A stretch of DNA of 11,654 nucleotides, taken from NCBI GenBank assembly GCA_947177675.1, contig CAMWVK010000021.1:1-11654 (forward strand), written 5' to 3'. A program made the position numbers and the translations under genes. Below, one piece after another: positions 1 to 7,555 of the stretch. Origin of the DNA: an uncultured Mucispirillum sp. GTDB lineage: Bacteria > Chrysiogenota > Deferribacteres > Deferribacterales > Mucispirillaceae. The notes beneath the pieces were generated by a model. That model was given only the letters and a program-made list of their open reading frames with translations, was not told where the DNA came from and searched no databases. Within the stretch, counting starts at the first letter, position 1. Each line of letters opens with the position of its first letter.

Positions 1-397
1 CCTGTGGCTTAAAAATTTATAACACTATTCTTATACCTCTATTAAAAATTTTATCTGTAAAATTTTTAAACCACGCATTTGCGGGCAGAGTCCGTAATGC
101 TTACTAAAGATGCCACTTCCTGTGGCTTAAAAATTTATAACACTATTCTTATACCTCTATTAAAAATTTTATCTGTAAAATTTTTAAACCACGCATTTGC
201 GGGCAGAGTCCGTAATGCTTACTAAAGATGCCACTTCCTGTGGCTTAAAAATTTATAACACTATTCTTATACCTCTATTAAAAATTTTATCCGTAAAATT
301 TTTAAACCATGCATTTGCAGGCAGAGCCCGCAATGCTTGCTAAAGACGACACCTACTGTGGCTTAAAAATTTATACACCTATTTTTATATTTCTATT
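1..397. repeat. 118-bp tandem repeat array, three full units plus a decayed partial unit
   Basis: Units start at 1, 119, 237 and 355, with an exact period of 118 bp. Units 1 and 2 are identical. Unit 3 differs at 9 positions, eight of them transitions. Unit 4 is a 43-bp remnant (355-397) with about 7 mismatches. The first unit starts at the window edge, so the array may continue outside. No spacers or open frame are visible. The gradient from identical to decayed units suggests recent duplication at the left end. Function unknown; it lies downstream of the last gene of the main operon and could be a noncoding repetitive element. Confidence 0.95.
4..126. other. Hairpins inside one 118-bp repeat unit
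   Basis: Unit 1 holds four possible pairings. (a) 42-53 pairs perfectly with 58-69 (12 bp, loop TCTG). (b) 4-18 pairs with 60-74 (15 bp, one mismatch), competing with (a) for the same right arm. (c) 75-86 pairs with 90-100 (11 bp with a bulged T, two G-T wobbles and loop AGA). (d) At the unit junction, GCCAC 112-116 pairs with GTGGC 122-126. In unit 3 the two wobbles of (c) become G-C pairs, while one G-C becomes an A-C mismatch. Seen directly; whether the structure forms is inferred. Confidence 0.6.
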
Positions 398-650
398 TCT
401 TTCCTATTCGTCTGAAAGTTCCTGCATCACTGTGCTCCCTTAAAAGCCTATGTCATTCTGAGCGAAAGCGAAGAATCTTAAAATATACAAATCTCTTTAA
501 TCTATAATAGTTTAAACAGCAATATGTATGAAGCTTAACTACAGTTAATACTTCTCATCTGTTTTACTCTCTTAAAAATATAAGTTTTACTGGCTTGTCC
601 AATTTTTTTGAATAAATTCAGTATCTAAAATATTCAAAATACAATAACCC
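398..650. other. Gene-free spacer downstream of rqcP
   Basis: No convincing reading frame or RNA gene was seen on either strand. It contains the short repeat at 452-479. An inverted repeat (arms 606-614 and 631-639, 16-nt loop) lies 12 nt past the rqcP stop, but it has no T-tract on the operon strand, so it is not a convincing terminator. How the operon transcript ends is not visible. Confidence 0.6.
452..479. repeat. Short dispersed-type repeat (GTCATTCTGAGCGAAAGCG...)
   Basis: The segment contains a direct doublet AGCGAA AGCGAA flanked by inverted arms ATTCT (455-459) and AGAAT (472-476). From memory, very similar TCATTCTGAGCGAAGCGAAGAATCT-like words occur as interspersed intergenic repeats in many unrelated bacterial genomes. 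Only one copy lies in this window, so repeat status rests on that recollection. Confidence 0.45.
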
Positions 651-923
651 TTAAAATTCTATATCTTTTGCTTTATATTCAAGCACTTTTATATATTTAT
701 CAATATCCTTTTTAGGAATAGAATTTTTTTCAGGAACTATTATCACTTCTATTTTTTTATAATAGTTCCACATATCTATCTCTATAATATCACCAGCTTT
801 TAACTGCACAGCAGGTTTTGAATCTCTGCCGTTTACTTTTACAAACCCTTCATCAGCTGCCTCGTTTGCAACTGTTCTCCGCTTTATAAGCTGTGCTGTT
901 TTTAAAAATTTATCAAGTCTCAT
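651..923 (-). CDS. rqcP: S4-domain RNA-binding protein, RqcP/Hsp15 family
   Basis: A 90-residue protein whose first 60 or so residues form an S4 RNA-binding domain: MRLDKFLKTAQLIKRRT, then the typical G-x-V-x-VNG turn (GFVKVNG, residues 26-32) and KAGDIIEI. This matches B. subtilis RqcP (YabO) and the Hsp15 group. These bind 50S subunits carrying stalled peptidyl-tRNA; with RqcH, RqcP supports C-terminal tailing of the nascent chain in quality control. The 25-residue basic/acidic tail is less typical. The ATG shares one base with the surA stop (TAATG), and AAGG lies 7 nt upstream, so translation is probably coupled to surA. Last gene of the operon. Whether this organism also has RqcH cannot be seen, so RqcP versus Hsp15 naming is moderately certain. 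Confidence 0.85.
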   Translation of the reverse strand: MRLDKFLKTAQLIKRRTVANEAADEGFVKVNGRDSKPAVQLKAGDIIEIDMWNYYKKIEVIIVPEKNSIPKKDIDKYIKVLEYKAKDIEF

Positions 924-1879
924 TATTTTACCTTAAACCTGTCTGATGATTTTAACACAATAATTGTTTCTTTATGCTTTTTAAGCCATTCATCAACAGA
1001 TTTTGCAAAAAGAGATTCCCCTATTGCATTTCTGATTTTATCTTCTGTTTCATTATCTACTGTATATTTGCTCATAAACTCATCAACATAACATACTGCC
1101 CATAAATTATTATATTTAAATGGCTCAGTCAAGCCGCCTTTTTGTGTTTTTTCCAAAGCTCTCTCCATTTCTATAGGCACATAAGTTACATCTACCCAGC
1201 CCATACTTCCACCATCTACAGCATTTATATCAAGAGAATTTTTTCTTGCCTCATCACTGAAATCTGCACCCTGCTTTACTCGTTTTATAATTTTATTTAT
1301 TTCAGATTTTGACTGAACAGTAATTAATCGTATCTTATATCTATCTTTAAGCCCATATTCATCGTCTTTTTCATCAATCATATTGTATATGTCTTCCTCA
1401 GTAATAACTACCTGCGGCATAAATATCTGGCTGCGGATTCTTGCCTGAATAATCTGCCCCTTAATCTGATAACGGTATTGTGCTAAACTAAGCCCTTCAT
1501 TAGCTATCATTTTTTCAAACTGTGCTAAACTTACTTTATTATTTGCAGCAATTTCATTTACAGCCCTGTCCACTTCTGCATCAGTTACTTTTATACCTTC
1601 TCTTTCTGCAGCTGTCTCCATAACAGCTGCTTCTATTAAAAAATTCAGTGCCTGTGACTTAAACTGCTCAAGCTGTATATTTCTTGTTTCTTCATCTGGT
1701 ATCAATAGCAGCTTTTGATATGTAACAGGATCAAGACCCTCAATATCATAAGAAGTAATTATCTTATTACCAACATGAGCTTCTATCTTACCTATTATTT
1801 CTGCTTTTAGCTGATAAGGAAGCATCACTAAGGTTAATATCAGTAAGATATTCAATATCTGCATTTTTATAAAGTTCAT
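923..1879 (-). CDS. surA: SurA-like periplasmic peptidyl-prolyl isomerase/chaperone
   Basis: A 318-residue exported protein. A signal peptide (one Lys, then a long hydrophobic run, likely cut after YQLKA at residue 26) is followed by a SurA-type N-terminal chaperone domain (about 28-150, starting IEAHVGNKIITSYDIE). Next come one parvulin rotamase domain (about 180-268, with DGGSMGWVD and a final WAVCYVDE strand) and a C-terminal helix (FAKSVDEWLKKHK) like that closing the SurA core. E. coli SurA is longer (about 428) with two parvulin domains; single-domain forms are common elsewhere. It escorts outer-membrane proteins through the periplasm. The start at 1879 is chosen because AGAGGA lies 8 nt upstream and the signal peptide needs Lys5. 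This places the start inside the upstream parvulin gene, a 92-nt overlap. Confidence 0.85.
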   Translation of the reverse strand: MNFIKMQILNILLILTLVMLPYQLKAEIIGKIEAHVGNKIITSYDIEGLDPVTYQKLLLIPDEETRNIQLEQFKSQALNFLIEAAVMETAAEREGIKVTDAEVDRAVNEIAANNKVSLAQFEKMIANEGLSLAQYRYQIKGQIIQARIRSQIFMPQVVITEEDIYNMIDEKDDEYGLKDRYKIRLITVQSKSEINKIIKRVKQGADFSDEARKNSLDINAVDGGSMGWVDVTYVPIEMERALEKTQKGGLTEPFKYNNLWAVCYVDEFMSKYTVDNETEDKIRNAIGESLFAKSVDEWLKKHKETIIVLKSSDRFKVK

Positions 1880-2774
1880 TAATCAATTCCTCTATTTTTT
1901 TATCCTGCTCTTTATTATAAAGGGAAAAATGTATTTGTGTTTTTACATCATCATAATTTATTTTTTTAGGCTTGCTGTATTCTTTTACTAAAAAGATATG
2001 GTAGCCGTATTCACTTTTTACTATATCACTTATTTTACCAGGTTTCAGCTTAAATGCTTCTCCAAAAATTTCTGGATAATCTGTATCTATAATGAACCCT
2101 AAATCACCACCATCTTCTTTTTCAGGGCCTTCTGAATAACGGGCAGCAACTTCATTAAAGGCAAGACCTCTTTTCAACTCTGCCATTGCTTTTTCTGCCA
2201 CCTGTTTATCAGTTGTAAAAATCTGAAAAAGATGTGCTTTCATTGACGGCTCTTTTTGACTGTAAAGCTCCACATATTCCTGTTTTATTTCATCTTCTTT
2301 TATATCTATATTGCTGTTTATTATGTCAGAAATAAGTGTTTCCACCATAAATTTTTCTCTTAATATTTCTGATAAAGCATTTGCATCTGTATCAAAAGAA
2401 CCAGAATATACTTTTAAATCCTGAGTGCCAGCTTCTGACAAAAAACTTTCTGTAACTGCATTTATTTTCTTTTCATCTACTTTGATATTGCGGCGACGCG
2501 CTTCCTGAAGAAGTAAATTATGCTCTACAAAATTTTTTACAAGATATTTTTTTACTTCCTCGTTTTTTAAATCGCTTTCATTCATTTCTTTTAAAGCAAC
2601 ACCTGCAAATTTAAAGAAATCATCAGTATATAATGTTTTACCATTAATAACTACATAAGCAGTTCTGTTATCATTTTGAATATTAGTTGTATCTGCCTTT
2701 TTTTCTTTTTCAAAAAGGCGGCAGCCTGCTGTAAAAATAAGCAGCATTATTACTAAAATACTTATCTTTTTCAT
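1788..2774 (-). CDS. Parvulin-type peptidyl-prolyl isomerase lipoprotein (PrsA/PpiC-like)
   Basis: A 328-residue protein with a lipoprotein signal (MKKISILVIMLLIFTAGC; Cys18 is the likely lipid anchor, with Thr at -3 being slightly off consensus). A SurA-N-like helical region follows (about 38-160, with NGKTLYTDDFFKF and FVEHNLLLQEARRRNI). The parvulin domain is at about 177-265 (HLFQIFTT, FNEVAARYSEGPEKEDGGDLGFI, SEYGYHIFLV). It probably folds exported proteins from a membrane anchor in the periplasm. AAAGGAGA sits 5 nt before the ATG, and the mfd stop is 15 nt upstream. The family-like part ends near residue 310 (NADIEYL). The last 30 residues are read in a second frame over the surA SD, start and signal peptide, which suggests an extension after loss of an earlier stop. 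PrsA-like versus SurA-like naming is uncertain. Confidence 0.85.
   Translation of the reverse strand: MKKISILVIMLLIFTAGCRLFEKEKKADTTNIQNDNRTAYVVINGKTLYTDDFFKFAGVALKEMNESDLKNEEVKKYLVKNFVEHNLLLQEARRRNIKVDEKKINAVTESFLSEAGTQDLKVYSGSFDTDANALSEILREKFMVETLISDIINSNIDIKEDEIKQEYVELYSQKEPSMKAHLFQIFTTDKQVAEKAMAELKRGLAFNEVAARYSEGPEKEDGGDLGFIIDTDYPEIFGEAFKLKPGKISDIVKSEYGYHIFLVKEYSKPKKINYDDVKTQIHFSLYNKEQDKKIEELINELYKNADIEYLTDINLSDASLSAKSRNNR
1888..1893 (-). promoter_or_regulatory. Shine-Dalgarno of surA inside the upstream gene
   Basis: AGAGGA, 8 nt before the surA ATG, lies within the last coding part of the parvulin lipoprotein gene. It supports the overlapping start against the later in-frame ATGs at 1864 and 1825. 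Confidence 0.7.
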
Positions 2775-2789
2775 CTACTCTCCTTTTAT

Positions 2790-5700
2790 CTAATCCACCC
2801 TTGAAAGTGTATATAAATCCTGAAAAAAATCTGCTGTTACTTTCAATGGCTCACTCCCATCTACTGCCAGCGAAAGCTCATACTCTGAAATAAATCTATA
2901 CAGTATTTTTCTATCCTGACTGCACTTTACAATTAATGCAGGATTCAATTTTGTTTCCTTTGCAAAAGTAATTTTTGAAGCACCAGATTTAGAAAGCATT
3001 AGTTTTTCTGCTCCCAGCATACTTGCAAAATTTTTAATAAGCATAATTAATGAAAGATTTAAAACTTCTTCTGGCAGCTCTCCATAACCTGCTTCTATTT
3101 CTTTTAAAAGCTCGCTTATACTATTCATATCATAAATATCAGCAAACCGTCTATAAAAATCAAATCTTATTCGCGGATTTTCTATATAATCTGCTGGTAT
3201 AAAATATGCAATATTAGAGTTTATCTCTGTATCTGTAATATTTGTAAACTCCCCTTTCATTTCCTGCACAGCTTCTTCTATCATTGCAACATATAATTCA
3301 TAACCTACTCTAACCACAAACCCTGACTGCTCTGCACCTAAAATATTACCAGCACCTCTTAACTGTAAATCATACATAGCTATTTTAAACCCACTTCCTA
3401 AATCTGAAAGCTGCTGAATAATAGAAAGTCTTTTTTGTGCAATACTGTTTAGTCTTGCAAAATCATCTACTGCTAAATAACAGTATCCACGCCTGTCACT
3501 TCTGCCTACTCTGCCCTTTAACTGATAAAGCTGAGAAAGCCCAAAATGAGCTGCATTATTTATTATAATAGTATTTACATTTGGAATATTAATACCGTTT
3601 TCTATAATAGTTGTTGCAACAAGCACATCTATTTCACCATTATAAAATGAAGAAAGTATCTGCTCCATAGTTTTCGCATCCATCTGCCCATGAGCATAAT
3701 CAACCTTTGCAAGTGGAAGTTCCCGTTTTATTTCAAGAGCTGCTTCCTGTATATCCTGCACTCTGTTATGCAGAAAAAACACCTGACCACCCCTTTCAAG
3801 CTCTGTTTTTATGGCTTTTATTCTTTCTGATAACCCTCTAATAACTTTCACTATCACAGGCAGCCTGTTTTCTGGCGGAGTTTCTATAATACTCATATCC
3901 CTTATGCCTGATAAAGAAAGCTGTAATGTTCTTGGAATTGGAGTAGCACTTAATGTTAATGTATCCACATTTCTTTTGATTGATGCAATTTTTTCCTTAT
4001 GGCTTACTCCAAACCGCTGTTCTTCATCTATTATTAAAAGCCCTAAATCTTTAAATGATAAATCTTTTGATAATATTTTATGAGTGCCTATTAGTATATC
4101 AATAGAGCCTTCTGATATTTTATTAAAAATTTCTTTTGTTTCTTTATCTGTTCTAAAACGAGATATAAACTCAATATGGACAGGCAGTCCCTTAAATCTT
4201 TCTATAAATGTTTCATAATGCTGCCTTGCAAGTATAGTTGTAGGCACAAGAACCGCAACCTGTTTACTGCATGCAACAGCCTTGCATACTGCCCGCATAG
4301 CAACTTCCGTTTTTCCAAAGCCAACATCACCGCATACAAGTCTTTCCATTGGTGTTTCGCTTTCCATATCATTATAAACATCATATATAGCAGAAAGCTG
4401 GTCTTCTGTTTCTGTATATTCAAAACTTCTTTCAAATATTTCTATTAATGAGCCATCATCATTAAAAGCAAACCCTTTTCTTGCTTTTCTTTCTGCATAA
4501 AGCCTTAACAAATCTTCTGCAATATGCTTTGCACTTTCTTTTGCATGTTTTTTTAATTTCTGCCATGCAGAACTTTTTAAGCTGTTCAGCTTTGGCTGCT
4601 GGTTCTGCATGCCTATATATTTCTGCAGCTGACCTATTGAGTGGAGCGGAACATAAAGCAGGTCATCTCCTTCATACATAATAGATAAAAAATCACCTTC
4701 GCTGCCTGCAATAACCATGTGTTTTATACCCTGATATATACCTATACCATGATTTACATGGACTACATAATCCCCTTCTTCTAAATCTGAAAGTTTTGTG
4801 TTAAATGCATCTTTCTTTTTAGGTTTTGGCTTCCTTTTTGTAAAGCCGAATATATCCATATCAGAAATAACTGCATAAGTACTTTCTTTATCAATAAAAC
4901 CGCCTGATATGTGTTTTCTGTATAAGGATATGGACGGACTTTCTATTTCTGAAAGTTTTTTTATTTCCTTTGGAAAAATATCATAATCTCTAAGAAAATC
5001 TTTAAATATGCCTGTAAACTTTTCACTTTCTACAGAAAATACTATTTTCATATTTTCTTTTAAAAGTGCAAGCAAAGTTTCTGCAGCATTTGTCATAGAC
5101 TGGTATAAGTTTTTTTTCTCAAATGAAAATCGTGTCTTTGAGCTTGCAAAAGTCAAAGGGGTGCTTGCAACACTGTCTGTAATTTCTGAAATTATATATA
5201 CATTATTTCTGCTTAATTTTTCTACTGCCTCTTTTGCTGATAAAAAACATTCTTTTTGAATATCATTTTGAGCAGATGACTCTATTATATCATAATAACT
5301 ATATATGCTGTCCTGCATATTATTCATAAAACATGCAGTATCATAGTTTCCTAAATATTCAAAAATATCTGACTGTTCTTTATTTATATATGGAGCAAGC
5401 CAGTGGAAACCTGCAAACTTACCAAAATTTTCTGCCTTTTCTTTCAGTTCATTATTTTGAAGCTGGTTTATAAATTCTTCTGCATGAATAAGTAAATCTG
5501 AAATAGGCAGAATTTTTATATTTGTTATCTCTTTTTTCCTTGCCTGACTATCTTTATTATATGTAAAAATGCTTTCTATTTCTTCATCAAAATATTCTAT
5601 GCGGACAGGGTCATCATATCCTGCTGGGAAAATATCTGCAATACCGCCACGAAAAGTATATTCCCCTGCATCTGTTACAAATTCTACATGGATATAGCCA

Positions 5701-6107
5701 AGTTTATCAAGCTCACTTTCAAGCTTGTGCATTGGGTATTCTTTATCTTTTTCAAGTGTAATAATGCTTTCTAAAAATTCATTTTTGAAAGGTATCTTTT
5801 TAAGCATAGAATATGGCGATAAAAGCAGAATATAGTCTTTTTCATTAAGGATATTATAAAGAGTTCTGCTTCTTGATGCCATAACGGAAGTAAGCGGCCT
5901 TGCTTCTTCAAAAGGGTTTTGTGTATAAGATGGATAGTCTAATACTTTTAAATCAGAAAAAAGCTCCAATTCATTTTTCACACTTTCCATAATAGACTTA
6001 TTTTCGGGCAGAAAAATAATTAAGGGAACACCTTTTTTCTTCTTATGGCAGCCATAAAAAGAAGCTGATGCTCCCCACGCATTATGATATTCAAAATAGT
6101 TAGACAT
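2790..6107 (-). CDS. mfd: Transcription-repair coupling factor Mfd
   Basis: A 1105-residue protein close to the usual family length (E. coli 1148). It starts with a UvrB-like module (about 1-330; YPSYTQNPFEEARP, TFRGGIADIFPAG). The RNA polymerase interaction domain is at about 443-500 (GDYVVHVNHGIGIYQG). The RecG-like translocase follows, with Walker A GDVGFGKT 593-600, Walker B DEEQ 694-697, SATPIPRTL 720-728, TTIIENGINIPN 832-843 and QLKGRVGRS 862-870. The C-terminal TRCF domain (about 960-1070) normally masks the UvrA-binding surface. It displaces RNA polymerase stalled at DNA lesions and recruits UvrA. All translocase motifs look intact. The start lies 2 nt after the gmhA stop with a modest AGG-containing SD, so expression is probably coupled. 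Spurious opposite-strand frames inside it are shadows. Confidence 0.97.
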   Translation of the reverse strand: MSNYFEYHNAWGASASFYGCHKKKKGVPLIIFLPENKSIMESVKNELELFSDLKVLDYPSYTQNPFEEARPLTSVMASRSRTLYNILNEKDYILLLSPYSMLKKIPFKNEFLESIITLEKDKEYPMHKLESELDKLGYIHVEFVTDAGEYTFRGGIADIFPAGYDDPVRIEYFDEEIESIFTYNKDSQARKKEITNIKILPISDLLIHAEEFINQLQNNELKEKAENFGKFAGFHWLAPYINKEQSDIFEYLGNYDTACFMNNMQDSIYSYYDIIESSAQNDIQKECFLSAKEAVEKLSRNNVYIISEITDSVASTPLTFASSKTRFSFEKKNLYQSMTNAAETLLALLKENMKIVFSVESEKFTGIFKDFLRDYDIFPKEIKKLSEIESPSISLYRKHISGGFIDKESTYAVISDMDIFGFTKRKPKPKKKDAFNTKLSDLEEGDYVVHVNHGIGIYQGIKHMVIAGSEGDFLSIMYEGDDLLYVPLHSIGQLQKYIGMQNQQPKLNSLKSSAWQKLKKHAKESAKHIAEDLLRLYAERKARKGFAFNDDGSLIEIFERSFEYTETEDQLSAIYDVYNDMESETPMERLVCGDVGFGKTEVAMRAVCKAVACSKQVAVLVPTTILARQHYETFIERFKGLPVHIEFISRFRTDKETKEIFNKISEGSIDILIGTHKILSKDLSFKDLGLLIIDEEQRFGVSHKEKIASIKRNVDTLTLSATPIPRTLQLSLSGIRDMSIIETPPENRLPVIVKVIRGLSERIKAIKTELERGGQVFFLHNRVQDIQEAALEIKRELPLAKVDYAHGQMDAKTMEQILSSFYNGEIDVLVATTIIENGINIPNVNTIIINNAAHFGLSQLYQLKGRVGRSDRRGYCYLAVDDFARLNSIAQKRLSIIQQLSDLGSGFKIAMYDLQLRGAGNILGAEQSGFVVRVGYELYVAMIEEAVQEMKGEFTNITDTEINSNIAYFIPADYIENPRIRFDFYRRFADIYDMNSISELLKEIEAGYGELPEEVLNLSLIMLIKNFASMLGAEKLMLSKSGASKITFAKETKLNPALIVKCSQDRKILYRFISEYELSLAVDGSEPLKVTADFFQDLYTLSRVD

Positions 6108-6109
6108 TG

Positions 6110-6691
6110 CTAACCTGCAAACCTGCCAAACATTATTTCATCTACAAGACCGCATATAATATGGGCACTCATAATATGTATTTCCTGTATTCTTGCTGTT
6201 GACTGGTGGTCTACTATAAGTATGTTATCACAGAGACCCGGCATTTTTCCTCCGTCTCTGCCTGCAAATCCTATTGTTTTTGCTTCGCATTTAATAGCTC
6301 TTTTTAAACCCCTGATTACATTTTCAGAGTTACCGCTTGTTGATATACCCCATACCACATCACCTGGATTTGCAAGTGCAGCAACCTGTTTTTCAAATAC
6401 TTCATTAAAGGAATAGTCATTACCTACTGCTGTTAATAAAGATGTATCAGTAGTAAGTGCTACAGCTGCAAGTGGCGGTCTTTCCATTACAAAACGGCTT
6501 GCAAACTCTGCTGCAATATGCTGTGCATCCGCTGCTGAGCCGCCATTGCCAAAAATAAGCAGTTTATTGCCATTTTCAAAACATTCTACTATTGTTTTTG
6601 CTATTTCTTCTATAATGCCTGCATGATCTAATGCAAATTCTTTATGGGCTTTTATCGCCTCATCAAACATATCTTCTATATATTTTTTCAT
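6110..6691 (-). CDS. gmhA: Sedoheptulose 7-phosphate isomerase GmhA
   Basis: A 193-residue cytosolic SIS-domain enzyme converting sedoheptulose 7-phosphate to D-glycero-manno-heptose 7-phosphate, the first step toward ADP-heptose for the LPS inner core. Visible motifs are FGNGGSAADAQHIAAEF (47-63), ISTSGNSENV (116-125) and RIQEIHIMSAH (167-177). His58, Glu62, Gln169 and His177 keep the spacing of the E. coli metal-site residues His61, Glu65, Gln172 and His180, so the enzyme should be active. Length equals the family norm. AAGGAG is 6 nt before the ATG. No other heptose-pathway gene is in view. A TATAAT at 6709-6714 could be part of an internal promoter, but no good -35 matches it. Confidence 0.95.
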   Translation of the reverse strand: MKKYIEDMFDEAIKAHKEFALDHAGIIEEIAKTIVECFENGNKLLIFGNGGSAADAQHIAAEFASRFVMERPPLAAVALTTDTSLLTAVGNDYSFNEVFEKQVAALANPGDVVWGISTSGNSENVIRGLKRAIKCEAKTIGFAGRDGGKMPGLCDNILIVDHQSTARIQEIHIMSAHIICGLVDEIMFGRFAG

Positions 6692-6744
6692 AATATCTCC
6701 TTGGATACATTATAAAATAATAGATATTTTATAAAATAGCAATG

Positions 6745-6987
6745 TTATTTTTCCATATTACATGCTCCGCCAGAACAGCAAGTGCCCTGTGAACAGCATG
6801 ATGGAGCAGCATTTTTATCTGTATTATAAAAACCGCTGCCTGTTAGATGATAAGATGTAACAGAAACTTTTCTTTCTGCCTGCTTGCCACAGTAAACACA
6901 TTCTACTGCTCTTTCTTCATTATTAATGCTCTGCATTTTTTCAAAATCTTTACCGCATGATGCACAGTGATATTCATATATTGGCAT
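6745..6987 (-). CDS. FmdB-family zinc-ribbon regulatory-type protein
   Basis: An 80-residue protein with the hallmark start MPIYEYHCASCG. Cys8/Cys11 and Cys30/Cys33 form two CxxC knuckles of a rubredoxin-like zinc ribbon, followed by a GSGFYNTD segment usual in this family. The tail has five more Cys in CC/CC/C arrangement (64, 65, 70, 71, 76). FmdB-type proteins are widespread and mostly uncharacterised; the name comes from a proposed regulator of amidase genes. The ATG at 6987 is preferred over the in-frame GTG at 6999 because GAGGA lies 5 nt upstream and the family begins MPIYEY. Gaps of 53 and 67 nt on its two sides are the largest in the operon. Confidence 0.85.
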   Translation of the reverse strand: MPIYEYHCASCGKDFEKMQSINNEERAVECVYCGKQAERKVSVTSYHLTGSGFYNTDKNAAPSCCSQGTCCSGGACNMEK

Positions 6988-7054
6988 ATTATTCCTCACT
7001 TATTATTTATAAACTAATTAATTACTGCTCTATAAAATTACTGCAATAGTTTTT

Positions 7055-7543
7055 TTATTCTGCTGAGCCTGCTAAATCTTCACAAACAATATAAACTGGG
7101 TGGCCAATATATGTAATAGAGCCTACTCCATAGCCGATATTACCATCAACTGCTCCAAGATTTGATGCTCCCTGATAGTGAGTATTGACTAAAAATTTAC
7201 TGCCTATGATAGCATTATAGCCTTCTTTTTCTGCTATGCCCTGAGCTTCATCTATTAAATCCCCTTGATATTTATGCATTACTTTACTGAAATTTCTATT
7301 ATTATTAAATTCTTCCCTTTCTGGTGCACGAAACTCTGTTGTAGAACGAATAACAGATGGTCTTATTTTAATAATCTCGCAGCCTGTTACAGGATATGTT
7401 TCTATAAAAAATACACCTAAAAATTCTTTACTTTTACTGTTTTGTGTAGATACTTTTTGTTCCTGCCCACTGTTTTGTGCCTGTGCGTAAATACCAAACA
7501 GCATAAAACATGCAAATAATAATGATATAACCCCTTTAATCAT
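7055..7543 (-). CDS. Secreted protein with a YbjQ-like domain
   Basis: A 162-residue protein with a clear signal peptide (MIKGVISLLFACFMLFGIYA, probable cleavage after AQA). A Gln/Ser/Lys-rich linker follows, then a domain reaching the C-terminus. The helix-strand unit DEAQGIAEKEGYNAIIGSKF resembles the repeated signature of YbjQ/heavy-metal-binding-domain proteins (alanine-rich helix followed by NAIIG). That similarity is remote and judged by eye. It probably acts in the periplasm; function unknown. The ATG at 7543 is favoured over an in-frame TTG one codon earlier, since AGGGG is 6 nt upstream of the ATG. It begins 12 nt after the stop of the preceding small gene, so it belongs to the hflX transcript. 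Confidence 0.7.
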   Translation of the reverse strand: MIKGVISLLFACFMLFGIYAQAQNSGQEQKVSTQNSKSKEFLGVFFIETYPVTGCEIIKIRPSVIRSTTEFRAPEREEFNNNRNFSKVMHKYQGDLIDEAQGIAEKEGYNAIIGSKFLVNTHYQGASNLGAVDGNIGYGVGSITYIGHPVYIVCEDLAGSAE

Positions 7544-7555
7544 CAAATACCCCTT

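Noticed and set aside
42..69. AT-only hairpin of the 118-bp unit as a Rho-independent terminator
   Set aside because: It has no GC core and no separate T-tract; it is better described as a repeat-internal palindrome.
1..397. CRISPR array
   Set aside because: The 118-bp units are directly contiguous with no unique spacers, and no cas-like gene is nearby.
606..639. Inverted repeat after rqcP as operon terminator
   Set aside because: The stem is AT-rich with a 16-nt loop and is followed by A rather than T on the operon strand.
4202..4435. A 77-codon minus-strand frame inside mfd
   Set aside because: It is out of frame with the Walker A region of mfd, which is clearly the coding frame.
3811..5259. 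Plus-strand open frames inside mfd (and similar ones in gmhA and hflX)
   Set aside because: They are antisense shadows of well-conserved genes, with no SD or family resemblance.
6997..6999. GTG start for the zinc-ribbon protein
   Set aside because: The family starts MPIYEY, and the SD GAGGA lies between this GTG and the ATG at 6987.
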